This document shows, in pieces, positions 47,117 through 58,254 of a stretch of DNA of 64,000 bases (position 1 is the first letter of the stretch; each line of letters opens with the position of its first letter). The notes beneath the pieces were generated by a model. It did not search any database, was not told the origin of the DNA, and saw only the letters and a list, made by a program, of their open reading frames with translations. A program made the translations under genes and the position numbers. The DNA comes from Otatea glauca (taxonomy: Eukaryota; Streptophyta; Magnoliopsida; Poales; Poaceae), in contig CM070717.1 in NCBI GenBank assembly GCA_036346275.1, positions 11,467,178-11,531,177 of the forward strand, given 5' to 3'.

Positions 47117-48290
47117 ATGGTGAATACTGAGGAACAACGAGCTTCAGAAGTGGATCACGCTGAACGACAACACCAACGACAGAGGCAGCCCTCAACCACC
47201 GCCAACGACATGCGAACTGGGAGCATTTCTTGCAGTAGCAGACTAACTGATGCAGACTATGATGCAAAGAGATGGCCAACGCAGCAGAAGAACCAACAAC
47301 AACATCGCAGCTCAAAACAACCATGGTGGACCTCGACCTCACTCCAAGCTATCGATTTCATGAGAACTAGACCACCAACCTTCTCGTGAAATGTGAATCC
47401 TTTGGAAGCCGATGACCGCTTAGGACTATTGAGAAGAAGTCGCACATCACGCAATGTGAAAAAATGAGAAGGTGCTCTACGCCTCATCAATTGGAAGGAA
47501 CCGCCAGAGAATGGTGGGAGAATTATCTGCCGCTCATGGAGCCCCGCAAGAGATCACCGGGAGGAGTTTACTAATGCTTTCGCAAGATCATGTCCCGAGG
47601 GAATGATGGACCTTAAGAAGGAAGAGTTCGTGGCTCTGAAACAAGGAGGCCAACCAAAGGCCGAATACGAACAAGTTTACCCGCTAGCTCGCTATGCCCT
47701 CAAGACGAGCGACGGACAAAGCTAGGCGCCTCGCTTTCATGAAGGGACTGAATTCGAGGATCGCAGTGGATTGATTACCCACAACTTTCCGCACTTTCGT
47801 GAGTTAGTCAATAAGGCCTTGATCCTAGAGGATAAGCGCAAAGAGCTGGGTGAAAACTGTAAGCGCTTAATGACTAATCAGGGTGGACGTCCAAACCATC
47901 TATGTTTGAGGATGTCACCACAGCAATTTGCTAGATTCCAACCACCAGCCGTGAACAAGACATCAACCCCTGCGCCTCGCCCTGCCAATCAGAACTTTCA
48001 GACACAGCACAGGGCAACAATGCACCAGGAGGGAATCAACGATCAGCGGGAAAGATGCTATACATGCAATGAGCCAGGCACTTTTCTAATAGGTGTCCAC
48101 GTATGGGAGGCATCACGCCATTGCTTTAACTTGGGAACCACACCTGCCAAGGCACCAACCTCAGGAGGAAATCGTGCGCCAGGTCAATCTGGAGCAACAC
48201 CGCAGTCAACTATGCGCGGGAGGATCAACCACATCACCGCAGATGGAGCTCAGAAGCTACGACGCCGTCTTCGGGTAAGTTTCGTCAACT
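47117..48290 (+). pseudogene. Tekay-type chromovirus gag
   Basis: The start MVNTEEQRASEVDH is followed by FMRTRPPTFS, then in other frames NPLEADD, HQLEGTAREWWENYL, EEFVALKQGG and NFPHFRELVNKALILEDKRKE (47771 onward), all Retrotrans_gag signatures. The zinc knuckle is present as RCYTCNEPG with its end shifted. At least four frame changes. Confidence 0.8.
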
Positions 48291-49835
48291 CGCACTCGCT
48301 ACGCTTTGTTTGATTCGAGCTTCGATTCGCTTGTTTCTCAAAGTTTTGCAACCAAGAATGGATTTAAAGTGGTGAATCTTAAGTGTGTTTTAGTCCAAGC
48401 CCCAAGATCTGAGCTTAGATCTAGCCTTGGGTGTTTGGGAGCTAAGTTGCTTATGGATGGGATAGAATTTCTAGCGAATCTTATCTTGATAGATGCGCAA
48501 TCCCTAGACGTTATCCTTGGAATGGATTGGCTATCTAAGCATAAGGCCGTTTTGGATTGTGGCCGAAGGATCGCGACTTTGGAAGGCCCTAGTGGCAAGA
48601 AAGTAGAATTTCAAGCAACCGCAGTTCGAGATGGGCAGTTAGTGGTCAACAGTTCGAGAATACCCGGATGTGTTTCCAGAAGATTTGCCAGGACTGCCGC
48701 CAGACCGCGATATCGAGTTTGTTATTGAATTAGCACCAGGGACAGCACCGATATCAAAGAGACCATATCGGATGCCTACCGACGAGTTAGTGGAAATGAA
48801 GAAGCAGATTGAGGAACTGCAAGAGAAAGGCTTCATTAGACCTAGTTCATCACCATGGGGAGCCCCGGTTTTGTTTGTTCGTAAAAAGGACGGAAGTCTT
48901 AGAATGTGCATTGACTATCGTGCACTGAATGAAGTAACGATCAAGAATAAGTATCCGTTGCCCGGGATCGACGACTTATTTGATCAGTTAAGAGGAGCTG
49001 GAGTTTTCTCCAAGATAGATCTTCGTTCGGGATACCACCAGTTGAAGATCCGAGCGGAGGATGTGCCTAAGACTGCGTTTTCTACGCGATATGGACATTA
49101 TGAGTTCACAGTCATGTCATTTGGATTAACTAATGCCCCTGCATACTTCATGAATATGATGAATAAGGTTTTCATGGAATATTTGGATAAGTTTGTGGTA
49201 GTCTTCATAGACGATATCTTGGTCTACTCAAAGACAGAGGAAGAGCATGCCAAACACCTGAGAATGGTTTTAGACAGGCTGCGAGAGCATCAGTTGTATG
49301 CTAAGTTTAGCAAGTGTGAATTCTGGAAGGAGAAAGTTGAATTTCTTGGTCATGTCATGACTACTAAAGGAGTGGCAGTCGACCCAAGCAAAGTGGACGC
49401 AGTGTTGCATTGGGAGCCACCGAAGTCTGTTACTCAGATCCGTAGTTTTCTGGGAATGGCGGGATACTACCGTCGGTTCATAGAAGGATTCTCAACAATT
49501 GCTAAACCCCTTACGCAGTTGTTAAAGAAAGAAAAGAAGTTTGCATGGACGCCAGAGTGCGAAAAGCTTTATGGAATTAAAGAAGCGCGAACGACACTCG
49601 TATTAGTGTTGCCGATGTGCGTAATGGATTTGATATTTATTGCGATGCTTCAAAGCAAGGCCTGGGATGCGTGTTAATGCAAGAAGGCAAAGTCGCTGCT
49701 TATGCGCCAAGACAATTAAGACCACATGAAGTGAATTACCCAACGCATGATTTGGAGTTAGTCAGAGTGCATGCTTTAAAGATATGGCGTCATTATCTCA
49801 TAGGAAATAGATGTGAGATATATACGCACTCATAA
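48291..49835 (+). pseudogene. Tekay-type protease, reverse transcriptase and RNase H
   Basis: Protease (RVP-like): LKCVLVQAPRSELRS and SLDVILGMDWLSKHKAVLDC. The best-preserved stretch is RT (48670-49677): FPEDLPGLPPDRDIEFVIEL, SPWGAPVLFVRKKDGSLRM, DLRSGYHQLKIR, FIDDILVYSKTEEEH, GYYRRFIEGFSTIAKPLTQL. The FIDD catalytic motif is intact. RNase H continues after a frame change near 49660 with DIYCDASKQGLGCVLMQ and YPTHDLELVRVHALKIWRHY. Confidence 0.9.
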
Positions 49836-49849
49836 GAGCTCGAAATACA

Positions 49850-51480
49850 TATTCACTCAAGCAGATCTCAATATGAGACAAATAAGATGGCTTGAGCTAA
49901 TTAATGATTATAATGTGGGAATCCATTATCATCCCTAAAGGCCAATGCGTAGCGTATGCTCCGAGTCGAAGAGCCATAGCGCAAATAAGCTAACAATGGA
50001 GGATCAACCAGAATTATGCAAGGAATTTCAGAAACTAAGGTTGGAAGTCGTTCCGCAGGGAATGGTAGCTGCACTGGAAGTAAAGCCAACACTAGAGGAT
50101 CAGATTAGAGAAGGCCAGAAAGATGATGATAAAATTTCCAAGATTAAGGCTAAAAAGGAAGAAGGCCTAGCCGTAGATTTCACTCTGGATGAGCAGGGAA
50201 CCATGTTTTTCAAAGGCCGAATTTGTGTGCCGGATAAAAAGGAGCTAAAGCAATTGATTCTTGAGGAGGCTCACGATTCAAAATACTCAATTCATCCAGG
50301 GAGTGCTAAGATGTACCAGGATTTGAAAGAGAGATTTTGGTGGCCTAATATGAAACGTGAAGTAGCTGAACATGTTGCTTTATATGACGTATGTCAGAGA
50401 GTAAAAGCCATGCATCAAAGACCCGCTGGTGTGTTGCAACCGTTGAAAATTTCGGAATGGAAGTGGGAGGAAATCGGAATGGATTTTATCACCGGTTTAC
50501 CTAAGACCCAGAGAGGTTATGATTCCATTTGGGTAATTGTGGATCGTCTAACCAAGGTCGCCCATTTTATCCCAGTAAAGATCACTTACTCCGGAGATCG
50601 CTTAGCAGAGCTATATATGTCAAGGATTGTATGTTTGCATGGAGTGCCCAAGAAGATCGTGTCAGACAGAGGGACCCAATTTACCTCAAGATTTTGGAAT
50701 AAGTTGCACGAAGCAATGGGAACTCGCCTGAATTTTAGTACAGCATATCACCCGCAGACAGATGGTCAGACTGAAAGAGTAAATCAGATTTTAGAGGATA
50801 TGTTGAGCTTTAGCTTATGCTACATCTTGGGACAAAAGTTTGCCATATGCGTAATCTGGGCCATAATAATAGTTATCAAGCTAGCTGCGCAGATGTCACC
50901 GCTTGAGGCGTTGTATGGACGTGCTTGTCGTGACTGCTAAATTGGAATGAAACAGTGAGCGCTTGGTTTTGGGCCGATATTCTCAAGAGGCAGAAAGTCA
51001 AGTTGCAATGATCGAGAGAGATTGAAGATAGCACACTAAGATGTAAAAGCTACGCAGATAACCGCTGCCGAGATTTGAGTTTTGAACCGTAAGATCATGT
51101 GTATCTCGTGGTTACCCTCTTAAGGGCGCTAAAAGATTTCACGTTAAAGGAAGCTCGCGCCAAGATATGTCGGTCCGCTCAAGATTCCGAACCGCGAGGA
51201 GAGGTAGCTTATCGCTTAGAGTTGCCTTAGTCATTGGCGGAGTGCATGATGTATTCCATGTGTCGCAGCTTAAGAAGTGTCTCAGAGTGCCAACAGAGCA
51301 AACCCGCTGATGCAATAGAGCTGCAAGAAGATTTGACTTATAAAGAACAACCAATGTAATTTTGATGTTAGGAGCGCAAGACCGTAAACAAGTCTATTCG
51401 CTTTGCGAGTTCAAGTGGAGCAATCATTCAAAGTGAAGCCACTTGGGAGCGAGAAGAAGATTTGAAGTTAGAATTCTAAC
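49850..51480 (+). pseudogene. Tekay-type integrase and chromodomain-like tail
   Basis: Open 49945-50940: HPGSAKMYQDLKERFWWPNM with the zinc-binding HHCC motif damaged (ALYDVCQRVK, one Cys replaced by Tyr); core WEEIGMDFITGLPKTQ, VSDRGTQFTSRFW, TDGQTERVNQILED. After 50940 the frame breaks repeatedly but the tail is readable: FHVKGSSRQDMS, VPTEQTR, then KVQWSNHSK...TWEREEDLK, a chromodomain-type C-terminus that places the element among chromoviruses. A chromodomain targets integration to heterochromatin marks. Confidence 0.8.
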
Positions 51481-51518
51481 CTTTCTCTATAGCCCCAATC
51501 TCTGCCGAGATTCTATAT

Positions 51519-51525
51519 GGGGAGG
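51519..51525 (+). other. Polypurine tract of the Tekay-type element
   Basis: GGGGAGG, two bases before TGTAACATCCC, the start of the 3' LTR. Confidence 0.75.
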
Positions 51526-51527
51526 TT

Positions 51528-52156
51528 TGTAACATCCCAAAAATTTGGCTTAATTAAGTTTTTATTGCTTAAATGTGCATTTGTGATTTTCTCGAATTTA
51601 TTTGGATTTTTCTCGATTTATTGGAATTAAATTCAAATCAAGTTTATTGCCTTTATTCAAATCTATTTAAATCAGGCAAAGTTAAAATAAAGTTTTGCCA
51701 AAAATATTTTATTTGAGTCCGTAATGTCTCAAAGTATTTTTGAGAATTTTCTCGGATTTTTCCGAATATTTATTTGCCTAAAACCAATTAAATAAATTTC
51801 GCATTTGTTTTTAAAGAAAAATCTCGAAAAGACGTTTAGCGAGAATGGGCCGAGCCCATTACTTCCGCTTCACCACCACTGCGCGCCCGTGGGTTCCTTC
51901 TCGAAGATCTCGCCGCTGTGATCCATGGCGCCCCGGATGAAGACGCGTCACGAGACAATCGGGCCGCTCACCCCGCCACGCGTCGGTGCTCGTGCGCTGC
52001 TCCTGATGAGGACTCCGAGTCCAGCCCCGTGTCGCCATGGACACCGCGGCAGAAACCGGCGGGGCACGGACTCCTATGGCTATAAGAGGGGGTGCGCCGT
52101 GTTCGCTGGGAGGCCGTGAGCAAAAGCCCTAAGCACGTAGCCCGAGAGCCACAGCC
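51528..52156 (+). repeat. 3' LTR of the Tekay-type element, probably truncated
   Basis: Starts TGTAACATCCCAAAAATTTGG. AT-rich U3 is followed by a GC-rich part with TATAAGAG at 52081-52086. No terminal CA with a target duplication is found before the minisatellite begins, so the LTR is either cut or continues into the repeat. Confidence 0.65.
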
Positions 52157-52179
52157 TTTTGTCGGAATTTTGGGTTCAC

Positions 52180-52800
52180 GTGTCCGAGTGCTCGTTTAAC
52201 GTCGTAGCTGGACCGTGCCTTGGTCGGCAGGGACGACCGCGATGCCTCTGCATGAGGTTCGCGTGTCCGAGTGCTCGTTTAACGTCGTAGCTGGACCGTG
52301 CCTTGGTCGGCACGGACGACCGCGATGCCTCTGCGCGAGGTTCGCGTGTCCGGCGCTCGCTTAACGTCGTGGCCGACCGCGCCTTGGTCGGCAGGACGCA
52401 TCGCGATGCCTCTCGCGAGGTTCGCGTGTCCGAGTGCTCGCTTAACGTCGAGCCGGACCGCGCCTTGGTCGGCAGGACGACCGCGATGCCTCGCGCGAGG
52501 TTCGGTGTCCGAGCGCCGTTTAACGTCGTAGCCGGACCGCGCCTTGGTCGGCAGGACGATCGCGATGCCTCTCGCGCGAGGTTCGCGTGTTCGAGTGCTC
52601 ATTTAACGCCGAGCCGACCGCGCCTTGGTCGACAGGACGACCGCGATGCCTCTGCGCGAGGTTCGCGTGTCCGAGTGCTCGTTTAACGTCGTAGCTGGAC
52701 CGTGCCTTGGTCGGCAAGGACGACCGCGTTGCCTCTGCGTGAGGTTCGGGTGTTCGAGTCCGAGTGCTCGTTTAACGTCATAGCTGGACGTGGGGCATCC
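52180..52800. repeat. Minisatellite, about 8 copies of an 80-83 bp unit
   Basis: Units begin GTGTCCGAGTGCTCG at about 52180, 52263, 52346, 52426, 52505, 52587, 52667 and 52750. Each contains TTTAACGTCGTAGC, GCCTTGGTCGGCAGG and GACCGCGATGCCTCTGC. Spacing varies by a few bases. The ORFs on both strands here are repeat artefacts. Confidence 0.92.
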
Positions 52801-52965
52801 GTCCCGAGTCCTCGTCTGACGAGGGTAGCTGCGAGAGGAGTGGCCGCCGTCTATCCCACACGTATACCCCATCCGCAGTTGTGGGACCTAGAGGGGGTGA
52901 GCGACGCACGTTTACCCGCGTTGGTCTGAACGCCGTGCTCGTGGAGCTAATAACAGGTAGTCCGA
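52801..52965. other. Spacer between minisatellite and antisense-ORF promoter
   Basis: GC-rich, with TGACGAGGGTAGCTG-like words related to the minisatellite. No gene. It probably belongs to the 3' part of the Tat element. Confidence 0.4.
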
Positions 52966-52977
52966 GTGCTCATCTTC

Positions 52978-52983
52978 TATAAG
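52978..52983 (+). promoter_or_regulatory. Putative TATA box of the antisense gene
   Basis: TATAAG in CTTCTATAAGTATGTCG on the plus strand, about 145 bp upstream of ATG 53128. It could drive transcription opposite to the retroelement's own RNA. Confidence 0.4.
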
Positions 52984-53127
52984 TATGTCGTTGGGGACGC
53001 TTTGGATAGTCACGCTTTCTTGCCTTCCTCGCCTTCCGTCCCTAAGGCAAGAAAAGACAACAAAGAGCCAAGGAAAAGAAACCTCAGCCTTCTCTTCTCC
53101 TCACCTTTCTGTTGCCTCTTTGCAAGA

Positions 53128-56100
53128 ATGCCGTGGCCGGAGTGCTCTGCCCAGGCCAGTCGTGCGCTCTGCTTGGTGAAGAAAGGCTTCCTCCCCACGC
53201 AGGATCTCTCTGGGTGGAGGGTGCCGACGGGGACCGCCACCCCCTCGCCGAGGGACGACGAGGTCGTGGTGCTGGCCTCTTTCTTCGAGCGCGGCTTCGG
53301 CTTGCCGCTGCATCCAATCGTCCGCGGGCTGCTCTTCCATTACAATGCGAAGGTGCATCATCTCAACCCCAACGGGGTCCTCCACATCGCCATATTCATA
53401 ACGCTCTGTGAGGCCTTGCTGGGGATCGAGCCGCGCTGGGCGCTGTGGAGGCACTTTTTCCAAGCTAGGCTCGAAGGACAAGCTCACCTGACGCCGCGGC
53501 GCCCATTGGTGGTTCGCCTCCGCCCGGCCCGCCGAGCACGGAGTATCCGACGCTGCCGCCATCGCCCAACAAGGGATGACGCTCAATGGTTCTATGTTCG
53601 TAACGTTGAGACAGCGCCGCCTTCATCGGCAAGCTTCCCGTGGCGGGGAGGAGGGAACTGGGCGCCGATAAGCGGAGAAGAAGAAGGTGGCCCCGATCGT
53701 GGAGCGTGTCCGTGGCCCTAAGGAGGCAGAGGCTCACCGAGACGTGGTCGCAGCGCGCCTTCATGGGGATGCGCGCGCAACCCTTATGCACAGTGCCCCG
53801 CCCTCGCTTTGGCACGACGGGCGCCCGACCGGATGAGGATGGCGGAGCTCGAGCTAGCCTCGACCGAGGTCGGCCCGGTGGCCGCCACACGGGCGGAAGC
53901 GCCACGAGCCGCGGCGCCACCCGGCCATTCTCGCGCCCATCCCCAACCGTAGGTTGGTCGGACTTTTTCTCACCTCTTTCTTCCCTTTGCCTTTGGTGCC
54001 CGGTCTGATCGGCACTTTCACATCTTCTAGCTGCCTGGCATGGTCTCCTGGCACCGCCCCCGGGGAGAAGGAGGCGAAGGCGGCGGCTCGAGCGGAGGCC
54101 GCACGGCTCGACTCTTCCCGCAAGAAGCGGAAGGAGGAGAGGAGGAAGGAGAAGGAGAAGGAGCGCGCGGCGAGGTCCGCGCGCGGTGAGGATGTGTCGG
54201 AGGCCACAGCTATGGGGGCAACCTCCACCGACAGCAGCGGAAGCACCCCCGGTCACCCATACTGTGGTTCCTTCTCGACTACGACCGGCGGCGCCCGAGC
54301 GGGGGCCCGACGGAGGGTGACACCGCAGCTCGCGTCGGGGCCCCGGCGAGGGTGACCGCACGACGGGAGGCGCTATCGCCACGCCTAGTGGAGGCGGCTT
54401 CGGGAAATGACCGCAGATCCGCTTCTGAGGGGGACCGCCAAGAGGGCGCTTGCCGTGCACCCGCCGGCCGCAAGTACCCTTTTCTCTTGTTCAACATTTT
54501 GCAGCAGAGCACCCGAATAGCCGGTAAGTTTTGTGACGCGCGCCGCTATATATTGGTGTGACTGTGGCGGCCCCGTGGCGATCTGCAAGGGACAGATTTA
54601 TGACGGCGGGCGCCAGAGGTGGTTCCAGAGACGCCGATTGGGTCGGCGCCGGTCGTGGCGCTGGCGGCCAAGGGTGCGCCTGCCCACGAGGGGATGGGGT
54701 CTCACCTAGAGGCCGAGGTCGGCGAGGAGCTCCCGCCGCCTCCAGTGGGGACACCGCCAGCTGGCGCGATCATCCTTACGGAGGAGGAGACGGCGGTATT
54801 GCCGGCGATCGTGCTGGCTGAGACGGCGCTAGCGCCGAGGCGCCCAACCTTGCCCTGTGGGTGAGGTACGGCCGGGCACTACCGCGCAGTCGCCGAGGAT
54901 CCCCGGCGATTAGTTCCACCATCGTTGCCGATGGTGCTCTGGTCGGGCGGCGTTCCACCCGAGCAGACGACCGAGGGCCCGTTGCCGGGAGTGGCCCTTG
55001 GTTCGAGGTCGGTGGGCGAAACGGAAGAGAGCGAGTGGGTCGCTCTTCAATAAGGCGCTCTAGACGCCGAAACAGAGATAGAGCAGATCCGAAAGGGTCT
55101 GACTCTTGCTCTCGAATCTTCCAGCCGGGCGCTGGACGTGATGGCCAGGGGAGTTCGGCCGATCAGCTTGGTAAGTTGATGAAAACACCCGACTTGTAAA
55201 TTTTGACGCACTCACTGTGAGACTAACGGATAGTCCACATCTTGCAGCATCTGCGGGCTCGCTCAGAGGGCAAAGCCGAGCTCCTACGGCGCTCGGACAG
55301 CCAGCGGGCGGCTGCCGTGGAGGAGTGCAACCAGCTGCGCCCTGAGCTGCGCCTAGCTCAAGAGGCGCTGAATGTAAGGCTGTCGGAGGCGGCGAAGGTC
55401 TACCAAGAGCTGGAGGGGGCCACGTAGGCCCTCTTCGACGAGTGCCTGGGGGCCAAGTCCCTGAGGGCGAAGGTGGCGGAGCTCGAGTCCTCGGCGAGGC
55501 CACCGCTAAGGATGCGATGCCAGCCGCTATCGCAGAGGGCCGCGCAAGCGCAGTGCAACCCGTCATGCGACCGAGCGAGACTAGGCTCTGGCGACGCCGA
55601 CCGAGTTCGCCCGAGCGGAGGCCGCTTCGGCGACTCCGACTTTGAGGGCCTCCTACGAGGCGGCCAAGCAAGAAGCTCGCAACCCGCAAACTCGCGCCGG
55701 TAAGGGTCTCAACTTCTTGGTCGATTCTGTCGGCACTATTCGTAAGACGTGATCATCTGGAAACGTCGCAATCTGCAGAGGTGTAGAAGAATTTGGGCGC
55801 CGCCGTTGAGGAGCGGAAGGACGCCCGCAGCCCGCGGATAAGGCGCCACGACGCGGACGCCGGCACCGGGCGGCCAAGGTTGTCAAGACGGTCGGGCCGA
55901 GCTGGCCATAGAACTGGAGGCCCTTCGCAAGGCCGGTCAGGACGTTTGTGTCCGGGCCCTTGGAGCAGTGGCGGGCCCGAGCGCTCTCGCACCCTCGCTA
56001 GCCCGAGTGCCAGAGCGCGTCGAGAGGGCGGTGGTTGTTGGTGCCACGCTTGGAGCTTCCTCGGCGTTGGTCAACACCATCTCCCATTATGATCGTGCAT

Positions 56101-56235
56101 CGACCGGCGCGTGAGCAAGCGGCGCCGCCGAACCGACCGACGACAGATCGACAGTGTTCGAGCTCCTAGTCGAGCCGCACGCCCGGGAGATTGCCAGCCA
56201 CATCTCGCCGCAGGTTGCCCTCCAGGAAGAATAAA
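53128..56235 (+). pseudogene. Antisense 'putative gypsy type transposon' (Transposase_28) ORF with introns
   Basis: The start chosen is ATG 53128 (MPWPECS). The N-terminal domain reads LVKKGFLPTQDLSGWRVPTG, PRDDEVVVLASFFERGFGLP, HPIVRGLLFHYN, LNPNGVLHIAIFITLCEALL and GIEPRWALWRHFFQARLEGQ, the Transposase_28 (PF04195) pattern. Next come WFYVRNVE and a basic/acidic low-complexity region, then a coiled-coil segment (LRARSEGKAELLRRSDSQRA, LAQEALNVRLSEAAKVYQEL, 55250-55420). The end is EIASHISPQVALQEE at about 56235. Introns with good borders are 55171-55247 and 55700-55778; there is also a donor at 54524 and an acceptor at 54504. Several frame breaks. Function is unknown; the family is confined to plant retroelements. 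The minus-strand ORFs over this region are shadows. Confidence 0.75.
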
Positions 56236-56900
56236 GTAGTTAGATTCATCCTCCCTTCGATTGTAAAGACTATTATGCTCAGAACAATCTTAAAGTTAGC
56301 AAATCCCAAGACGCCTCTTGCCCTCTTTGTGTTTATGGTGAGCGCTTGTCTGCCATAGCCTTAAGGACCGCCGGTCACTTATGCGTAGGTCGATTGCTTC
56401 AGAGGGACGAAGAGGATAGGAATTCTGCCACACAGCAGCTTACACGCACTTGTGAGGGATAGGAGTGTTCTCAACCAGCCGCAGATCTTTCCACTCGGCA
56501 CTTCCTTCTTCCGCGGGCGCTACTTAGCAACCATAGCGGCCGGGCGAGGCCGAGCACTCGGGTCAAGAGGGTTACCGCCGATGGACCTCGCGGATCGGTC
56601 GGGTCACCGACCCGCATAAGCGCGTGAGTTAGCCGAGTTTGCGCGGGGAAGAGTGTTCTAACCGACTAAAAGGTCACTCCGCCGCACTTCCTCTTCCGCG
56701 GCGCCACTTAGCAACCATAGCCGGGCGAGGCCGTGAGCACTTGGGTCGAGAGAGTTATCGCCGGATGGACTCGTGGATCGGCCGGTCACCGACCCGTATA
56801 AGCGCCACCAAAAGCAAATGAACGAGGGCGCTAATGGCAGCCCCGAGACGGCACACGGCGACTGTGTGCTCTGAAGGTAAAGACTATGCCAGGAAAAAGA
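56236..56900. other. 3' flank shared by the antisense gene and pol, with a tandem duplication
   Basis: No ORF with a domain. Contains two imperfect copies (about 56461-56623 and 56648-56804) of a unit with AGTGTTCT, CACTTCCTCTTCCGCG, CTTAGCAACCATAGC and CACCGACCCG.ATAAGCGC; period about 190. It lies where the two convergent transcripts would end. Confidence 0.65.
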
Positions 56901-56904
56901 AAAG

Positions 56905-58048
56905 AGTTTAGGATAGAATCGCCTTAACTTTTCTATGTTCCAAGCATTCTAAGGATGCGACCGCCGGCCCTTGAGTCGAAGGTGCCGTGCCTGAGAACCT
57001 CTACGACGGTGAAGGGCCTTCCTGTGGTGGCGATAGCTTATGCTTGTCTTTGCCGGTTTGGACCCGCTGCAGACCGTGTCGCCACAAGGATCACTCGAAC
57101 CTCGGGCGGTTGTGGTAATGCCGCAGAGGTTGTTGATACTTGGCCGATCGTAAGATGGCCATATCACGGCCTCGCCGAAATGGGTCGATGGCGCCTTGTT
57201 GTGAAGCGAGCCCCGAGCCTCGCCGGGCTTGTAATCTTGGGGCACCGTATTCCGTGTCGCTGGCAAGATAGCTGCGCCAACACCATGAAGAATGGTGTAA
57301 AGCCGCCGTCTCGAGCCTGTGGTCCGCAGCTCCAAAGGACGAGGGTAACTCGCCACCCATCGCCGCGAAATGCTTCACGATCAAGATCCGCGCTTGGAGC
57401 CTTGGAGGATCATGCCATTCGCGCTGCTCGACTGCCGCTGGTCCGCGGATGGGCCACGCCGCCCAATCGACGCGATGTTGAAGTCGCCAGAGAACTCGAG
57501 GAACTCTTCCCCGTGAACTGCCCGCTGTCGGTGATGATAGAGTTTGGGACTCAACCAAAAATGATGTCGCGAAGAAGATGGCCGCTGTACCGACGTGACG
57601 CCACGATCGCTTGGCTCTATCCATTTGGTGAACTTGTCCACCGCGACGAGTAGGTGGGTAAAGCCCCGGGCTTCTTGAAGGGCCCGACCAGATCGAGTCC
57701 TCACACCGCAAACGCCATGTGATGGGATAGTCGCAAGGCCCGAGCCGCGATGCGCTCACGGGCGAAGAATTGGCATCCTTCGCAGTGCGCATAACCGCCG
57801 CGCCCGACACGGGCGCCGGCTAGTAAAACCTTGTCGAAAGGCCTTTCCTACGAGGGATCGGTGCAACATGATGGCCGCAGACCGCCATGGATATCGAAAA
57901 AGAATCGCTTCCTTGGTCGGCCGTATGCACTCCGAGGACCCCGAGGGATTCTTTTGTAAAGGTCTGGGCCGACCAGGACGAAAGATTTCACCCGCTGAGC
58001 GAGGCGCCGGGCCTCGGTCGGGTCAGAGGGAAGCGACCTGTTCGTCAA
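56905..58048 (-). pseudogene. Tat element integrase
   Basis: Reading right to left: LTNRSLPSDPTEARRLAQRV, VLVGPDLYKR, SDIHGGL.GHH (zinc-binding region), GCQFFAR, then LDLVGPL-like, KEARGFTHLLVAVDKFTKWIE, SIITDNGTQF-like, and QTNGQVERANGMILQG-like pieces, then LRSAKYQQPLRHYHNR and the terminal AWNIEKLRRFYP near 56915-56950. Each piece is in a different frame because of 1-2 base losses. Confidence 0.75.
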
Positions 58049-58254
58049 ACGGTCGATGAAAGATCTCTCCAGTCGGACTCAGTCGTCAGCACACTGCGCT
58101 CGACACGGCCAGGTCCACGCCCGACCGCACGGCGGTCGAGGTGATCGCGCTGGGCAGGTCGGGAGGCCGCTCGGCCACTGAGTCCAGCTGGACGGAAGGC
58201 TGGAAGAGGTCGCAGACGAAGATTCCGGCGGATCGCCTCGCCGGAGGCAAGATT

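Noticed and set aside
52180..52800. CRISPR array
   Set aside because: Units are contiguous with no unique spacers, and the genome is clearly a plant nuclear one.
52279..52872. Several ORFs of 65-127 codons on both strands
   Set aside because: Generated by the 80-83 bp minisatellite; the same peptide recurs with the period.
53465..54460. 331-codon minus-strand ORF
   Set aside because: Shadow of the Transposase_28-family gene on the plus strand; low-complexity and without domains.
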